Of a stretch of 64,000 nt of DNA, positions 45,558 to 53,701 are shown one piece after another. The stretch is from G965214625 sp965214625. GTDB taxonomy: Bacteria > Pseudomonadota > Gammaproteobacteria > Arenicellales > Poriferihabitantaceae. A model generated the notes under the pieces. It was given only the letters and a program-made list of their open reading frames with translations, was not told the DNA's origin and did not search any database. The stretch lies in assembly GCA_965214625.1 (NCBI GenBank), contig OZ243962.1, forward strand, positions 2,170,001 through 2,234,000. Direction: 5' to 3'. Positions within the stretch are counted from its first letter, which is position 1, and every line of letters begins with the position of its first letter. The translations under genes were made by a program, and so were the position numbers.

Positions 45558-46126
45558 AACCTGCCTCCGGAAGGTCGAGTTAGCGTATTCGCGCCATTAC
45601 CGGACTGGAACAGGGCGGTTCAGTGCGGGCAAAATCTGCAGTCTGGCATACGAGGCATCGACCAGACCCGGAAGTTGGGCACCAGGCAGCATCGAAATGG
45701 CGACACATGTGTGATGCTCGAAATGTCAATTCCGATCTCGAGTTCGGCATCCGGCGCATGTCAACACCGATTTCGCCTCTGACGACAAGCCAGAGATGAT
45801 CGGCGGCTCAACGGACCGCCACCGTCTGACCCAAAAAATTGGCGTACACCCATGACCGGCATTACCGAAGGATGGAAAGACGGCAACTCACCCGGTCGGC
45901 ATTCCTGTCGTGCTTTGGTCCAGATCAGTTCTGGGGTCGACTACCCCTTTCCAGGCAGCGCGCTCCAGGTGGAATTCATGCGACGAACAAGAGGCCCGTG
46001 CAGTCATCACCGATTGCCGGTTCAATTTCCTTGCAAACCATTACTGCCGTGGACAGGGTATCGCGTGCAATGCCCTGTTCAACGCTGTCACGGGAATTCG
46101 GGATATGGTGCCATGCTGGCTGGCAC
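45558..46126. other. Spacer between the second core peptide and the halogenase
   Basis: 569 bases. Minus-strand fragments with protein-like composition occur (a 59-codon Cys/Arg-rich frame 45580-45759 and a frame ending at 45597 with LPGAQLPGLVDASYARLQ), but frames are broken and no family is recognised. They may be remains of a gene between the precursors and the halogenase. Confidence 0.35.
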
Positions 46127-46336
46127 TCACCAAGTCTGGGTATCGATAGCATTTCTGACGTCGTCGACTCCGGTTCCGCCGGCAACACCATTGATTTCCC
46201 CATCCGACAGGTTGCGGCATGTAACGACGAGACCGAAGAACATGCTGGTGGTATCGACGACGGCTTGGCGCTTGCGGCCCTTGATCTTCTTTCCGGCGTC
46301 ATAGCCGCTAACCCCACCTGCCTCGGTGGTTTTCAC
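46127..46336 (-). pseudogene. Second NHLP-type core peptide fused to an IS5 transposase fragment
   Basis: A 69-codon frame. Residues 1-31 are IS5 transposase (KTTEAGGVSGYDAGKKIKG, then RKRQAVVDT). Residues 41-69 repeat the end of the neighbouring precursor: RNLSDGEINGVAGG, then TGVDDVRNAIDTQTW and a stop. The double-glycine site and Trp-ending core of 15 residues are intact, but the NHLP leader that would direct modification has been replaced. This is a second, longer core allele from a duplicated precursor gene, now probably silent unless recognised in trans. Confidence 0.75.
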
Positions 46337-46405
46337 CGCCTAACTGTCGATCACGCCCGCGCTCGGCTGGGCTTCACGCCCCTGCACGGCCAGATGGAAT
46401 GGCTT
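46226..46405 (-). mobile_element. IS5-family transposase fragment
   Basis: About 60 codons of an IS5/IS4-type transposase: VQGREAQPSAGVIDS, a TAG in place of the usual Gln codon, then VKTTEAGGVSGYDAGKKIKG and RKRQAVVDT. Neither catalytic ends nor inverted repeats are present. It separates the intact precursor gene from the second core and supplies the first part of the fused frame. Confidence 0.8.
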
Positions 46406-46450
46406 CGACAGCAGAAAATCAGCAGATCATTGCCGGAGACCCGACAATGC

Positions 46451-46711
46451 TCACCAGGTGTGGATGTCACCAATCCCGCCGGCAACGCCGCTGATTTCCC
46501 CATCCGACAGATTGCGACCCGCCGGTGGCAGGACCAGGTGATAGTCGGTAACGTTGTCTTCAAGGACATGGATGTTGATGCCGTCCGGAACCGAAAGCCC
46601 GGTTGCTTCCTTGATGGCTTCCTTCGGGTCATTCAGGAGCCGGTTGCGGAATTCTCCGTCTTCGTCGGCCCTAGCAAGCACCTGCGCCTCGATCTGTGAT
46701 TGTGTTTTCAT
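46451..46711 (-). CDS. NHLP-leader RiPP precursor peptide, core IGDIHTW
   Basis: 86-residue precursor. Residues 1-77 are a nitrile-hydratase-alpha-like leader (MKTQSQIEAQVLARADEDG, then FRNRLLNDPKEAIKEATGL and VPDGINIHVLED), the form known as NHLP (TIGR03793 type). A double glycine at 78-79 (SGVAGG) is the expected C39 cut site. The core would be the seven residues IGDIHTW, ending in Trp, with one His and two acidic or amide-forming residues. Cotranscribed genes encode a tryptophan halogenase and a GG-peptidase exporter. The same C-terminal block, with another core, recurs at 46127-46215. Confidence 0.9.
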   Translation of the reverse strand: MKTQSQIEAQVLARADEDGEFRNRLLNDPKEAIKEATGLSVPDGINIHVLEDNVTDYHLVLPPAGRNLSDGEISGVAGGIGDIHTW

Positions 46712-46779
46712 GTCTGCTCATTTCTTTCTCTGTTCAACTGTCATTGATGCTAACATTTATTCATTATTCCTGTAAATAT

Positions 46780-47055
46780 TCTGATCGGTGGTTTCTTGAA
46801 AATGTTCCCGAGACTCGAAAGTGTTTCGATCGGTTGGCCGACCTGGTTGACGGACTCGAGTCCCTTTTCGGGCTTGAATTGCTCTCAACGGTACATTGGG
46901 TTCTTGTAAATGATCGACCTGGATCACAAGATGAATTTGTTAGTCGAGTCCACCAATGAAATGAGTGAAAGAAGCGTTTCACGTCCAGACAGATCGAACT
47001 TGCATCGGATAGATTGAATTGGAAAGGATGGACCGCCGATGCGATGTTGAACTAG
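46780..47055 (+). pseudogene. darG: C-terminal remnant of a DarG macrodomain antitoxin
   Basis: Plus-strand debris reading GLELLSTVHWVLVNDRPGSQ, DEFVSRVHQ, two TGA codons, then KKRFTSRQIELASDRLNWKG with a stop at 47055. This is the conserved C-terminus of DarG (pattern FELLATVHWVA, VHAWNERK-RF, QI-LA-DRL--KGW). DarG removes ADP-ribose from DNA and neutralises the DarT toxin. The two stops fall where W and R codons are expected, and the macrodomain and darT are absent. It lies just outside the RiPP precursor, facing the opposite way. Confidence 0.65.
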
Positions 47056-47563
47056 GGCTGTTCTGTCCCATCTGACCGGACAGAAAGCAATGACGCACAG
47101 CGTCAGTGATGGTATTCCCTTGCCGATTGGTTTCGCGCTCGTCATAATGGGCGGGTTACTCGCTCTAATTTCATGTCATAGAGGACTATAAAATGTGCGA
47201 GATCATCAGCAATCCGGTTTTTTTAAAGAAAGGCAATGGACTGTAATAATCGACCAACTTTCCGACCCATGACTACGACGATATAGCCTCCCCGGGAAGT
47301 TATCCCTATTACGAGCATGTCGCCCAAATAGCTTGATCATGTTTGCTTGTCATTGGGCGACAGATGGGTATCGAGTGTGCAAGGATGATGCAGACCGGTC
47401 AAATTTCAAGGAACGACAGGAATAATATCCGGGTCGATGTCCGACATATCGCTCAAGTTGTGGCAAAATGCAGTACTTCGGTAAATTAATCGGTAGTGAA
47501 GACGGTTTCATGATAGTGCCGACCGTCTGTTCAGGCCGACCCGGTTCTACGGTAGATCGAAAA
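47056..47563. other. Spacer upstream of bamD
   Basis: About 500 bases with no convincing gene. Its last 40 bases (from about 47527) match the block beside rluD described at 34950-35407. This marks the right edge of the interval that separates rluD from bamD. Confidence 0.4.
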
Positions 47564-48451
47564 ATGATGCGAAAGAGACATGCGACAAACATATTGCTGA
47601 TGTTGGTGATGGCAACGAGTCTGTTGCTGTCGGGGTGTTCACTGTTCAAAAAAGACAAGGAAGAGGTCGATGCCACGGCAGAAGAGTTGTATGCAAAGGC
47701 ACAGGAGAGCCTGGCGGACAAGAACTGGACCACCGCAGTCGAACAACTGAGAAAGCTCGAAGCGCAGTATCCTTACGGGAAGTACGCCGAGCAGGCTCAG
47801 ATGGACACGGTCTATGCGTATTACAAAAACGAGGAACCCGGACTGGCGTTGGCAGCGGCTGACCGGTTCATTAAATTACATCCGACGCATCCTTCGGTCG
47901 ATTATGCCTATTACCTCAAGGGAATGGCGAGTTATGAAGAGGATGATTCCTTTTTTGGACGGTTAACCGGTCAGGATGACCTGAGTGACCGGGATGCCAG
48001 TCTGACACTCAAGGCAATGAATGCGTTTACCGATGTATACACCCTGTTTCCCGACAGCCGATATGCCCCGGACTCAAGGGCACGCGTTCGTTATCTGCGC
48101 AATGCGTTGGCCCGACATGAGATTGCGGTCGCAAAATATTATTATTCCCGGGGTGCCTATGTCGCCGTGGTGAATCGTGCGAAAGGGATTATTGAGGAAT
48201 ACCCGAAGACCACCTCCATTGAAGAAGCCCTGGCCATGATGATGTTCAGTTATCAGAAGATGGGACTGGAAGATCTGGCGAGTGACGCAAGGCGAGTGCT
48301 GGCACTGAATTATCCTGAAAGTTCCTTTTTGGATGAAACAGTGGAGTCGGTGCGTTTTCGTAACGATATCGTGAATCGAAAGGAAAAGAAACCGGGTTGG
48401 TTCTCCACAACGACCGGAAAGATTCGACAGAAACTGTCGGACATCTTTTGA
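47564..48451 (+). CDS. bamD: Outer membrane protein assembly factor BamD (lipoprotein)
   Basis: Essential lipoprotein of the BAM complex. Starting at the ATG at 47564 (a second ATG follows immediately) gives 295 residues with a lipobox LLLSGCS (Cys at about 25). Five TPR repeats are visible: AEELYAKAQESLADKNWTTA, YGKYAEQAQMDTVYAYYKN, VDYAYYLKGMASYE and so on. The family SRYAPDSRARVRYLRNALARHE motif is intact. Slightly longer than E. coli BamD. It is normally beside rluD; here the two are far apart. A short hairpin follows the stop. Confidence 0.94.
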   Translation: MMRKRHATNILLMLVMATSLLLSGCSLFKKDKEEVDATAEELYAKAQESLADKNWTTAVEQLRKLEAQYPYGKYAEQAQMDTVYAYYKNEEPGLALAAADRFIKLHPTHPSVDYAYYLKGMASYEEDDSFFGRLTGQDDLSDRDASLTLKAMNAFTDVYTLFPDSRYAPDSRARVRYLRNALARHEIAVAKYYYSRGAYVAVVNRAKGIIEEYPKTTSIEEALAMMMFSYQKMGLEDLASDARRVLALNYPESSFLDETVESVRFRNDIVNRKEKKPGWFSTTTGKIRQKLSDIF

Positions 48452-48453
48452 AT

Positions 48454-48471
48454 CCGGTTCCCGGCAACCGG
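48454..48471. terminator. Hairpin between convergent bamD and purC
   Basis: CCGGTT, six bases, AACCGG just after the bamD stop. The nearest T-run (TGTTTTTTG) is some 25 bases further on, so a classical intrinsic terminator is uncertain. Confidence 0.35.
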
Positions 48472-48502
48472 CCGGAGAATGATCCCCCGGTTTGTTTTTT
48501 GA

Positions 48503-49393
48503 TCAGTCGGTGCGCATCAAGATACGGGCCGCCTGTGCGTATTTTTGGGCGGTTTTGCTGATAATGGCGACAGGCAAATCGGGTGCGGGGGGCGCTTTGT
48601 TCCAGTCCAGGGTTTCCAGGTAGTCACGAACAAACTGCTTGTCAAAACTGGGTGGACTGCTTCCCGGTTGATATTCGTCCAGTGGCCAGAACCGCGAGGA
48701 GTCGGGCGTGAGTGCTTCGTCAATCAGATACAGTTTTCCGGCGGCATCCACACCGAATTCGAACTTGGTATCCGCGATGATAATGCCCCTTCGTTTGGCA
48801 TAAGCTGCGGCGTCACGGTAGATTTTCAAACTGATCTGTCTGATTTTATTTGCCAGTTCGAGACCGACCAGGTCGACGGTCTGCTCAAAATCGATATTTT
48901 CATCGTGTTTGCCGACCGCTGCCTTTGAAGAGGGGGTGTAGAGGATGTCAGGCAGCCGGTCGGCCTGTTTGAGCCCTTTGGGGAGCGGAATACCACACAC
49001 CGTGCCGGACGATTGATAGTCCTTCCACCCTGAGCCGATGAGATAGCCTCTCACGATGGCTTCGACAGGCAGGGGCTTGAGACGTTTGACAATCACCGCC
49101 CGGCTTGCGAGTGCGTCACACTGCTTGGGATTCAAGACCGTTTGAAGCGTCAGGGTGCTCAAGTGGTTGGGTACCAGTTTCTCCGTCCGTTTAAACCAGA
49201 AATTCGCTAACCGGGTCAAGACTTCGCCTTTGCCGGGGATGGGTTGGGGAAAAACAACATCAAAGGCGGAAAGCCGGTCGCTCGCAACGACCAGCAGGTG
49301 AGCCTCATCGACCGCATAAATGTCCCTGACCTTGCCCTGATGGAGTCGGACCAATTGCGGGATGTCGCTTTGGAGCAGCGCGCTAGCAGCCAT
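48503..49393 (-). CDS. purC: Phosphoribosylaminoimidazole-succinocarboxamide synthase
   Basis: 296-residue SAICAR synthase, the aspartate-adding step of purine synthesis. LHQGKVRDIYAVDEAHLLVVASDRLSAFDV is the nucleotide-binding start. PVEAIVRGYLIGSGWKDYQSSG, IIIADTKFEFG and LIDEALTPDSSRFW are the conserved substrate and metal segments. The length (about 300) is that of the longer ADE1-like group rather than the 237-residue E. coli form. It is 11 bases downstream of parC, and the pair is probably cotranscribed. Confidence 0.95.
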   Translation of the reverse strand: MAASALLQSDIPQLVRLHQGKVRDIYAVDEAHLLVVASDRLSAFDVVFPQPIPGKGEVLTRLANFWFKRTEKLVPNHLSTLTLQTVLNPKQCDALASRAVIVKRLKPLPVEAIVRGYLIGSGWKDYQSSGTVCGIPLPKGLKQADRLPDILYTPSSKAAVGKHDENIDFEQTVDLVGLELANKIRQISLKIYRDAAAYAKRRGIIIADTKFEFGVDAAGKLYLIDEALTPDSSRFWPLDEYQPGSSPPSFDKQFVRDYLETLDWNKAPPAPDLPVAIISKTAQKYAQAARILMRTD

Positions 49394-49404
49394 GGTATGC
49401 TGAT

Positions 49405-51684
49405 TTATTTGGCGATTGGTCTGATCAGATGGGGCTGTCTGAAACCCTTGGGCAATACTCGGCCACGTTGGGCCCGTGAACCGATATAGTGGTCAAAGTC
49501 GACGGGTTTCAGATGCATATAGCGTTTGCCGCTGTAGATTCTCAGTATCTCCTTTTCCCGAAAGACACAGGCGCCGACCACGATTTCCCCAGCGGATTGC
49601 CGCCCCTTTGGGGAAGCGAGCGCGATCAGCTTGAGCCCTTTCCCTTTTGCCTGTTGAACCAATTCGCCAACGGTGAAGATCAACAAGCGTCCCATGTTGG
49701 TGATGATGGCAATCCAGTCATCATCAAAATCGTTGACTTTTTGTGGCATCAGCACATGGCCATTGTCCGGTACGGTAAGCGCGGCCTTGCCCGCCTTGTT
49801 GCGGGTATTCAAATCGCTCAGCCTTGCGACAAAACCGTACCCGACATCAGTGAACAGCAGATATTCCGATTGTTCTTGCCCCATCATCAGGCTGCAGAAA
49901 GTGGCGCCCGGTTTGGGATTGAAACTGCCGCTTAACGGTTCGCCGAAGCTGCGGGCAGAGGGCAAGGCGTGAGCCGGAACACTGTAGGTTCGGCCGGTCG
50001 AATCGATGGCAAGCAGCAAATCACTGGTTTTGCCTTGCGTGGAACACAGATATTGATCGCCGGACTTGAAGGCCAGCTTGTCGGCCTCGACATCGTGCCC
50101 TTTGGCCGCGCGTATCCATCCTTGAGCCGACAGGATAACGGTAATCGGTTCAGCGGGAATCAGGGCATGCTGGTCCAGCACCTTTGCCGCCTCGCGTTTG
50201 ACAATGGGAGATCGTCTGTCATCCCCGAATTCTTCTGCATCAGCCATTATCTCGTCTCTGACGAGTCGCTTGAGTTTGGCCGGTGACTTGAGGAGGGTCT
50301 CAAGTCGTTTCCGCTCGGCCGACAGTTCGGTTTGCTCCTGGCGAATCTTGATTTCCTCCAATTTCGCCAGCTGGCGCAGCTTGAGTTCCAGTATGGCTTC
50401 CGCCTGTGCGTCACTGAGATGGTAGGTGTTGATCAGTACTGCCTTGGGCTTGTCCTCATTACGGATGATTCGGATCACCTCATCAATATTGAGAAACGCC
50501 ACCAGCAGTCCATCCAGAACATGGAGCCGTTCAGCGACTTTGCGGTGGCGAAACTCAAGGCGTCGGGTCACGGTTGAAAGCCGGTATTCCAGCCATTGTT
50601 CAAGCAGGGATTTAAGATCGAATACCCTCGGCCTGCCGTCCAGATCAATCATATTGAGGTTGATGCGATAACTGCGTTCCAGATCGGTGGTGGCGAACAA
50701 GTGCTGCATCAGCATGTCGCTGTCAATACGTCGGGAGCGGGGCTCGATCACCAGTCGGGTCGGATGCTCATGGTCAGATTCATCCCGAAGGTCGGCGATC
50801 ATGGGAAGTTTCTTGGACAGTATCTGTGCGGCGATCTGTTCCTGGATCTTTCCGCCGGACACCTGGTAGGGGAGGGCGGTAAGAACGAGATTGCTGCCTT
50901 CCATTTTCCAGGCCGCGCGTTGTCGGATCGACCCGATGCCGGTGCGATAGATTTCAAGCATTTCTTGACGGGTTGACACGATTTCCGCCTCTGTCGGCAG
51001 ATCCGGTCCGCGAATATGCTCCAATAGGGCATTGAGGTCAGCCTTGGGATGGTCAAGCAGCCGGACACAGGCTTCGGCGACTTCCCGCAAATTGTGTGGC
51101 AGGATATCGGTTGCCATGCCAACGGCAATGCCGGAGCCCCCGTTCAGCAATACATTGGGTAATCGGGCGGGCAGTAGTTTCGGTTCCGTAAGCGTCCCGT
51201 CGAAATTGGGGACCCAATCGGCGGTTCCCTGGCCCAGTTCCTGGAGCAACAGTCGTGCATATCGAGTCAGGCGCGACTCGGTGTATCGCATGGCGGCAAA
51301 AGATTTCGGATCGTCCTGACTGCCCCAATTGCCTTGACCGTCAATCAGCGGGTATCGGTAGCTGAAGGATTGGGCCATGAGCACCATCGCTTCATAACAG
51401 GCGGTATCGCCATGGGGATGAAACTTGCCCAGGACATCCCCAACCGTCCGGGCTGACTTCTTGAACTTGGCCGTCGCGTGTAATCCCAGATCAGACATCG
51501 CATAGATAATGCGTCTTTGCACCGGTTTCAGTCCATCGGCAATACTCGGCAAGGCACGGTCGAGAATGACGTACATGGAGTAATTCAGATAAGCCTTTTC
51601 CGTAAACTCAGCCATGGCCATCGGTGGAATCTCGACGGGACTGGTGATGAGATCAAGCTGTTCTGAATCGGGTTTTCTCGACAT
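49405..51684 (-). CDS. parC: DNA topoisomerase IV subunit A
   Basis: 759 residues from the ATG at 51684 (MSRKPDSEQLDLI); the frame is open 28 codons further but that part is not conserved. The breakage-reunion domain has RALPSIADGLKPVQRRIIYAM, GDVLGKFHPHGDTACYEAMV and the catalytic Tyr in AAMRYTESRL. The C-terminal domain is the shorter beta-propeller of ParC. In the quinolone region the residue matching E. coli Ser80 is Thr (HPHGDT). parE is not in the window. It is convergent-free upstream and coupled closely to purC downstream. Confidence 0.95.
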   Translation of the reverse strand: MSRKPDSEQLDLITSPVEIPPMAMAEFTEKAYLNYSMYVILDRALPSIADGLKPVQRRIIYAMSDLGLHATAKFKKSARTVGDVLGKFHPHGDTACYEAMVLMAQSFSYRYPLIDGQGNWGSQDDPKSFAAMRYTESRLTRYARLLLQELGQGTADWVPNFDGTLTEPKLLPARLPNVLLNGGSGIAVGMATDILPHNLREVAEACVRLLDHPKADLNALLEHIRGPDLPTEAEIVSTRQEMLEIYRTGIGSIRQRAAWKMEGSNLVLTALPYQVSGGKIQEQIAAQILSKKLPMIADLRDESDHEHPTRLVIEPRSRRIDSDMLMQHLFATTDLERSYRINLNMIDLDGRPRVFDLKSLLEQWLEYRLSTVTRRLEFRHRKVAERLHVLDGLLVAFLNIDEVIRIIRNEDKPKAVLINTYHLSDAQAEAILELKLRQLAKLEEIKIRQEQTELSAERKRLETLLKSPAKLKRLVRDEIMADAEEFGDDRRSPIVKREAAKVLDQHALIPAEPITVILSAQGWIRAAKGHDVEADKLAFKSGDQYLCSTQGKTSDLLLAIDSTGRTYSVPAHALPSARSFGEPLSGSFNPKPGATFCSLMMGQEQSEYLLFTDVGYGFVARLSDLNTRNKAGKAALTVPDNGHVLMPQKVNDFDDDWIAIITNMGRLLIFTVGELVQQAKGKGLKLIALASPKGRQSAGEIVVGACVFREKEILRIYSGKRYMHLKPVDFDHYIGSRAQRGRVLPKGFRQPHLIRPIAK

Positions 51685-51898
51685 GAACGGATGTGGAGAC
51701 GGATGAAAACAGGCTAGATTATAACGGACTCGACCCTCGCATTTAGTGTGATGAAGGGATTTTGACAATGAATCGGCTGATCCGGCGGCACCGACACCGT
51801 TCGATGAACATCGTTGTAGGCGATGCCGGTGCGGTTGGCAGTCACAGGGCGTAATGAGCCCACTTGCTCCTGTCTTTCAACGCATACCGGCCCTGATT

Positions 51899-52432
51899 TT
51901 ATTTTTCCAAAAGACGGGGCATCATTTCGACCAGATTGCAGGGTCGGGTGCGGTAGTCGAGCTGAAAGGAAATCAGTTTTTCCCAGGCCAGTTTGCAGGC
52001 GCCGGTCGATCCGGGCAGGACAAAAACGTACGTTCCATTTGCAACCCCAGCGAGTGCGCGGGATTGCAGGGTCGAGGTGCCGATATCCTCATAAGACAGG
52101 ACTCTGAACATTTCACCGAATCCATCCAGTTGCTTGTCAAGCAGCGGCGCCACCGCTTCAGGCGATCCGTCTCTTCCGCTGACACCGGTGCCGCCGGTCG
52201 TGATGATTGCCTGCACTCCGGGGTCAGCAATCCATTGCGAGACTACCGCACGGATCTGGTAGACATCGTCCGGTGTGATGATCTTGTCAGCCAGACGATG
52301 TCCGTCTTTGGTCAGCCGGTCGACCAGCGCGTGACCCGATTTATCGTCGGCTTCTGAGCGTGTATCCGACGCCGTCAGAACGGCAATATTGACAGGAATC
52401 AGTTGACGATCGTTGCTTGGGCACATTTTCAT
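51899..52432 (-). CDS. moaB: Molybdenum cofactor biosynthesis protein B
   Basis: 177-residue MoaB/Mog-type molybdopterin-binding protein. VNIAVLTASDTRSEADDKSG begins the fold; AIITTGGTGVSGRDGSPEAVAPLL is the molybdopterin/adenylation loop; VFVLPGSTGACKLAWEKLI is the C-terminal signature. It acts in adenylation of molybdopterin before metal insertion. Divergent from moaD (59 bases between starts), so the two share a control region. Confidence 0.93.
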   Translation of the reverse strand: MKMCPSNDRQLIPVNIAVLTASDTRSEADDKSGHALVDRLTKDGHRLADKIITPDDVYQIRAVVSQWIADPGVQAIITTGGTGVSGRDGSPEAVAPLLDKQLDGFGEMFRVLSYEDIGTSTLQSRALAGVANGTYVFVLPGSTGACKLAWEKLISFQLDYRTRPCNLVEMMPRLLEK

Positions 52433-52491
52433 TCAGTCATGACGGTAATTTGATACTATAGCATTTTCAAAATCAGGTTTGCCAAGTTGGA

Positions 52492-52722
52492 ATGACGATC
52501 GTTGTAAAATGTTTTGCGAGTCTCCGTGAACAGTTGGGCATTAAGGAGATTTCGCTGGAGTATGAAACCACGATGACGGTTGGTGATGTGTGGAAAAAAA
52601 TCACCCGTCAGAGGCCGCCGGATAATGTGCTGAGTGCCCGGAATCATGAATACGTGGATTTCTCGGTGCCCCTTGAGGACGGGGATGAAGTGGCGTTTTT
52701 CCCGCCTGTCACTGGCGGATAG
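52492..52722 (+). CDS. moaD: Molybdopterin synthase sulfur-carrier subunit
   Basis: 76-residue ubiquitin-fold protein ending FFPPVTGG. The terminal Gly-Gly is thiocarboxylated to donate sulfur to precursor Z inside molybdopterin synthase. MTIVVKCFASLREQLG is the usual start. moaE begins four bases after its stop. Divergent from moaB. Confidence 0.95.
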   Translation: MTIVVKCFASLREQLGIKEISLEYETTMTVGDVWKKITRQRPPDNVLSARNHEYVDFSVPLEDGDEVAFFPPVTGG

Positions 52723-52726
52723 ATCG

Positions 52727-53167
52727 ATGAAAATAGAGATACGGACGGAATGTTTTGATCCCTGGGAAGAAGTCAGGTGTTATCAGGAACAGGGTGCAAT
52801 GCGGCCAGGAAGCTTTGGTGCCTGTACGGTTTTCGTCGGCACGATGCGTGATTTCAATGAGGGAGAACCGGTGAGTGAAATGGTACTGGAGCATTACCAG
52901 GGAATGACTGAAAAACAGCTGATCAAGCTGGCCGAACAGGCCCAATCGAGTTATGCGTTATTGGACTTGTTGCTGTTGCACCGGGTTGGGGAAATTCGAC
53001 CGAATATGCCGATCGTGCTGATTGCCGTTTGGTCGGCTCACCGAGCTGCGGCGTTGGAGGCCTGCCGTGAACTGATTGAAACCCTCAAGACCCGGGCCAC
53101 GTTCTGGAAAAAGGAGACATTGTCCGGCCGGCAACGCTGGGTAGCGCGCAACACGCCCGGTCATTGA
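52727..53167 (+). CDS. moaE: Molybdopterin synthase catalytic subunit
   Basis: 146 residues from the ATG at 52727 (MKIEIRTECFDPW). Conserved blocks: GACTVFVGTMRDFNEG, MVLEHYQGMTEKQL, LLHRVGEIRP, VWSAHRAAALEACRELIETLKTRATFWKKE with the catalytic Lys. It forms the heterotetramer with MoaD that adds both sulfurs to precursor Z. The stop is only 12 bases from the convergent tlpA-like stop. Confidence 0.95.
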   Translation: MKIEIRTECFDPWEEVRCYQEQGAMRPGSFGACTVFVGTMRDFNEGEPVSEMVLEHYQGMTEKQLIKLAEQAQSSYALLDLLLLHRVGEIRPNMPIVLIAVWSAHRAAALEACRELIETLKTRATFWKKETLSGRQRWVARNTPGH

Positions 53168-53179
53168 CGGGGAAAGGGA

Positions 53180-53701
53180 CTAGAGCAGGGGCTGGACAAG
53201 CTCATCGAGTTCCTGTGCGGTGAGTTTGCCCAGTCGGGTGGTGACCAGGTTGCCGTTTCGGTCAAAGACCGCCGTATAGGGCAACGCGCCGGCGTTTTGA
53301 TTGCCCTGGCTTTGCAATAGCTCAGCGCCACCCGTTATCGCAACCAGCGAAGGGTAATTGATGCCGATCTGATCGCCGTAACTGCGCGTTGTGTCGAGCA
53401 TGTCATGGGCGATACCAATGATCTGCACGCCTTCTCCCTCCCGATTTTCCTGATAGTCGATCAGCATTGGAATTTCTTCCCGGCATGGAGGACACCAGGT
53501 AGCCCAGTGATTGACCACGACGACTTTCCCCATCCATTCTTCTCCATGACGCAGCTTTTTTTCGATATCCGGCAGTGCAATGTCCTGTAGCCTGGCCAGT
53601 GTCCCGGTGGATTCACGGGCAGAATTGATGAGACCATAGTAGCCGCCGGCTATCAGCCCCAACAGACCGAGAAAAACAATCAGTACAACTTGTTTCTTCA
53701 C
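53180..53701 (-). CDS. TlpA-family membrane-anchored thioredoxin-like protein
   Basis: 173 residues. One N-terminal helix (VVLIVFLGLLGLIAGGYYG) anchors a periplasmic thioredoxin fold. The active site is WATWCPPCREE (about residue 68), and the cis-Pro is in AGALPYTAVFD. Such proteins are reductants or cytochrome-c maturation helpers that draw electrons from DsbD. The ATG overlaps the dsbD stop (ATGA), so it is translated with DsbD, a strong hint that DsbD feeds it. Confidence 0.92.
   Translation of the reverse strand: MKKQVVLIVFLGLLGLIAGGYYGLINSARESTGTLARLQDIALPDIEKKLRHGEEWMGKVVVVNHWATWCPPCREEIPMLIDYQENREGEGVQIIGIAHDMLDTTRSYGDQIGINYPSLVAITGGAELLQSQGNQNAGALPYTAVFDRNGNLVTTRLGKLTAQELDELVQPLL

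Noticed and set aside
45839..46699. 286-codon plus-strand open frame over the precursor region
   Set aside because: It is the antisense shadow of the NHLP precursor, the IS5 fragment and the second core, which match known families on the minus strand.
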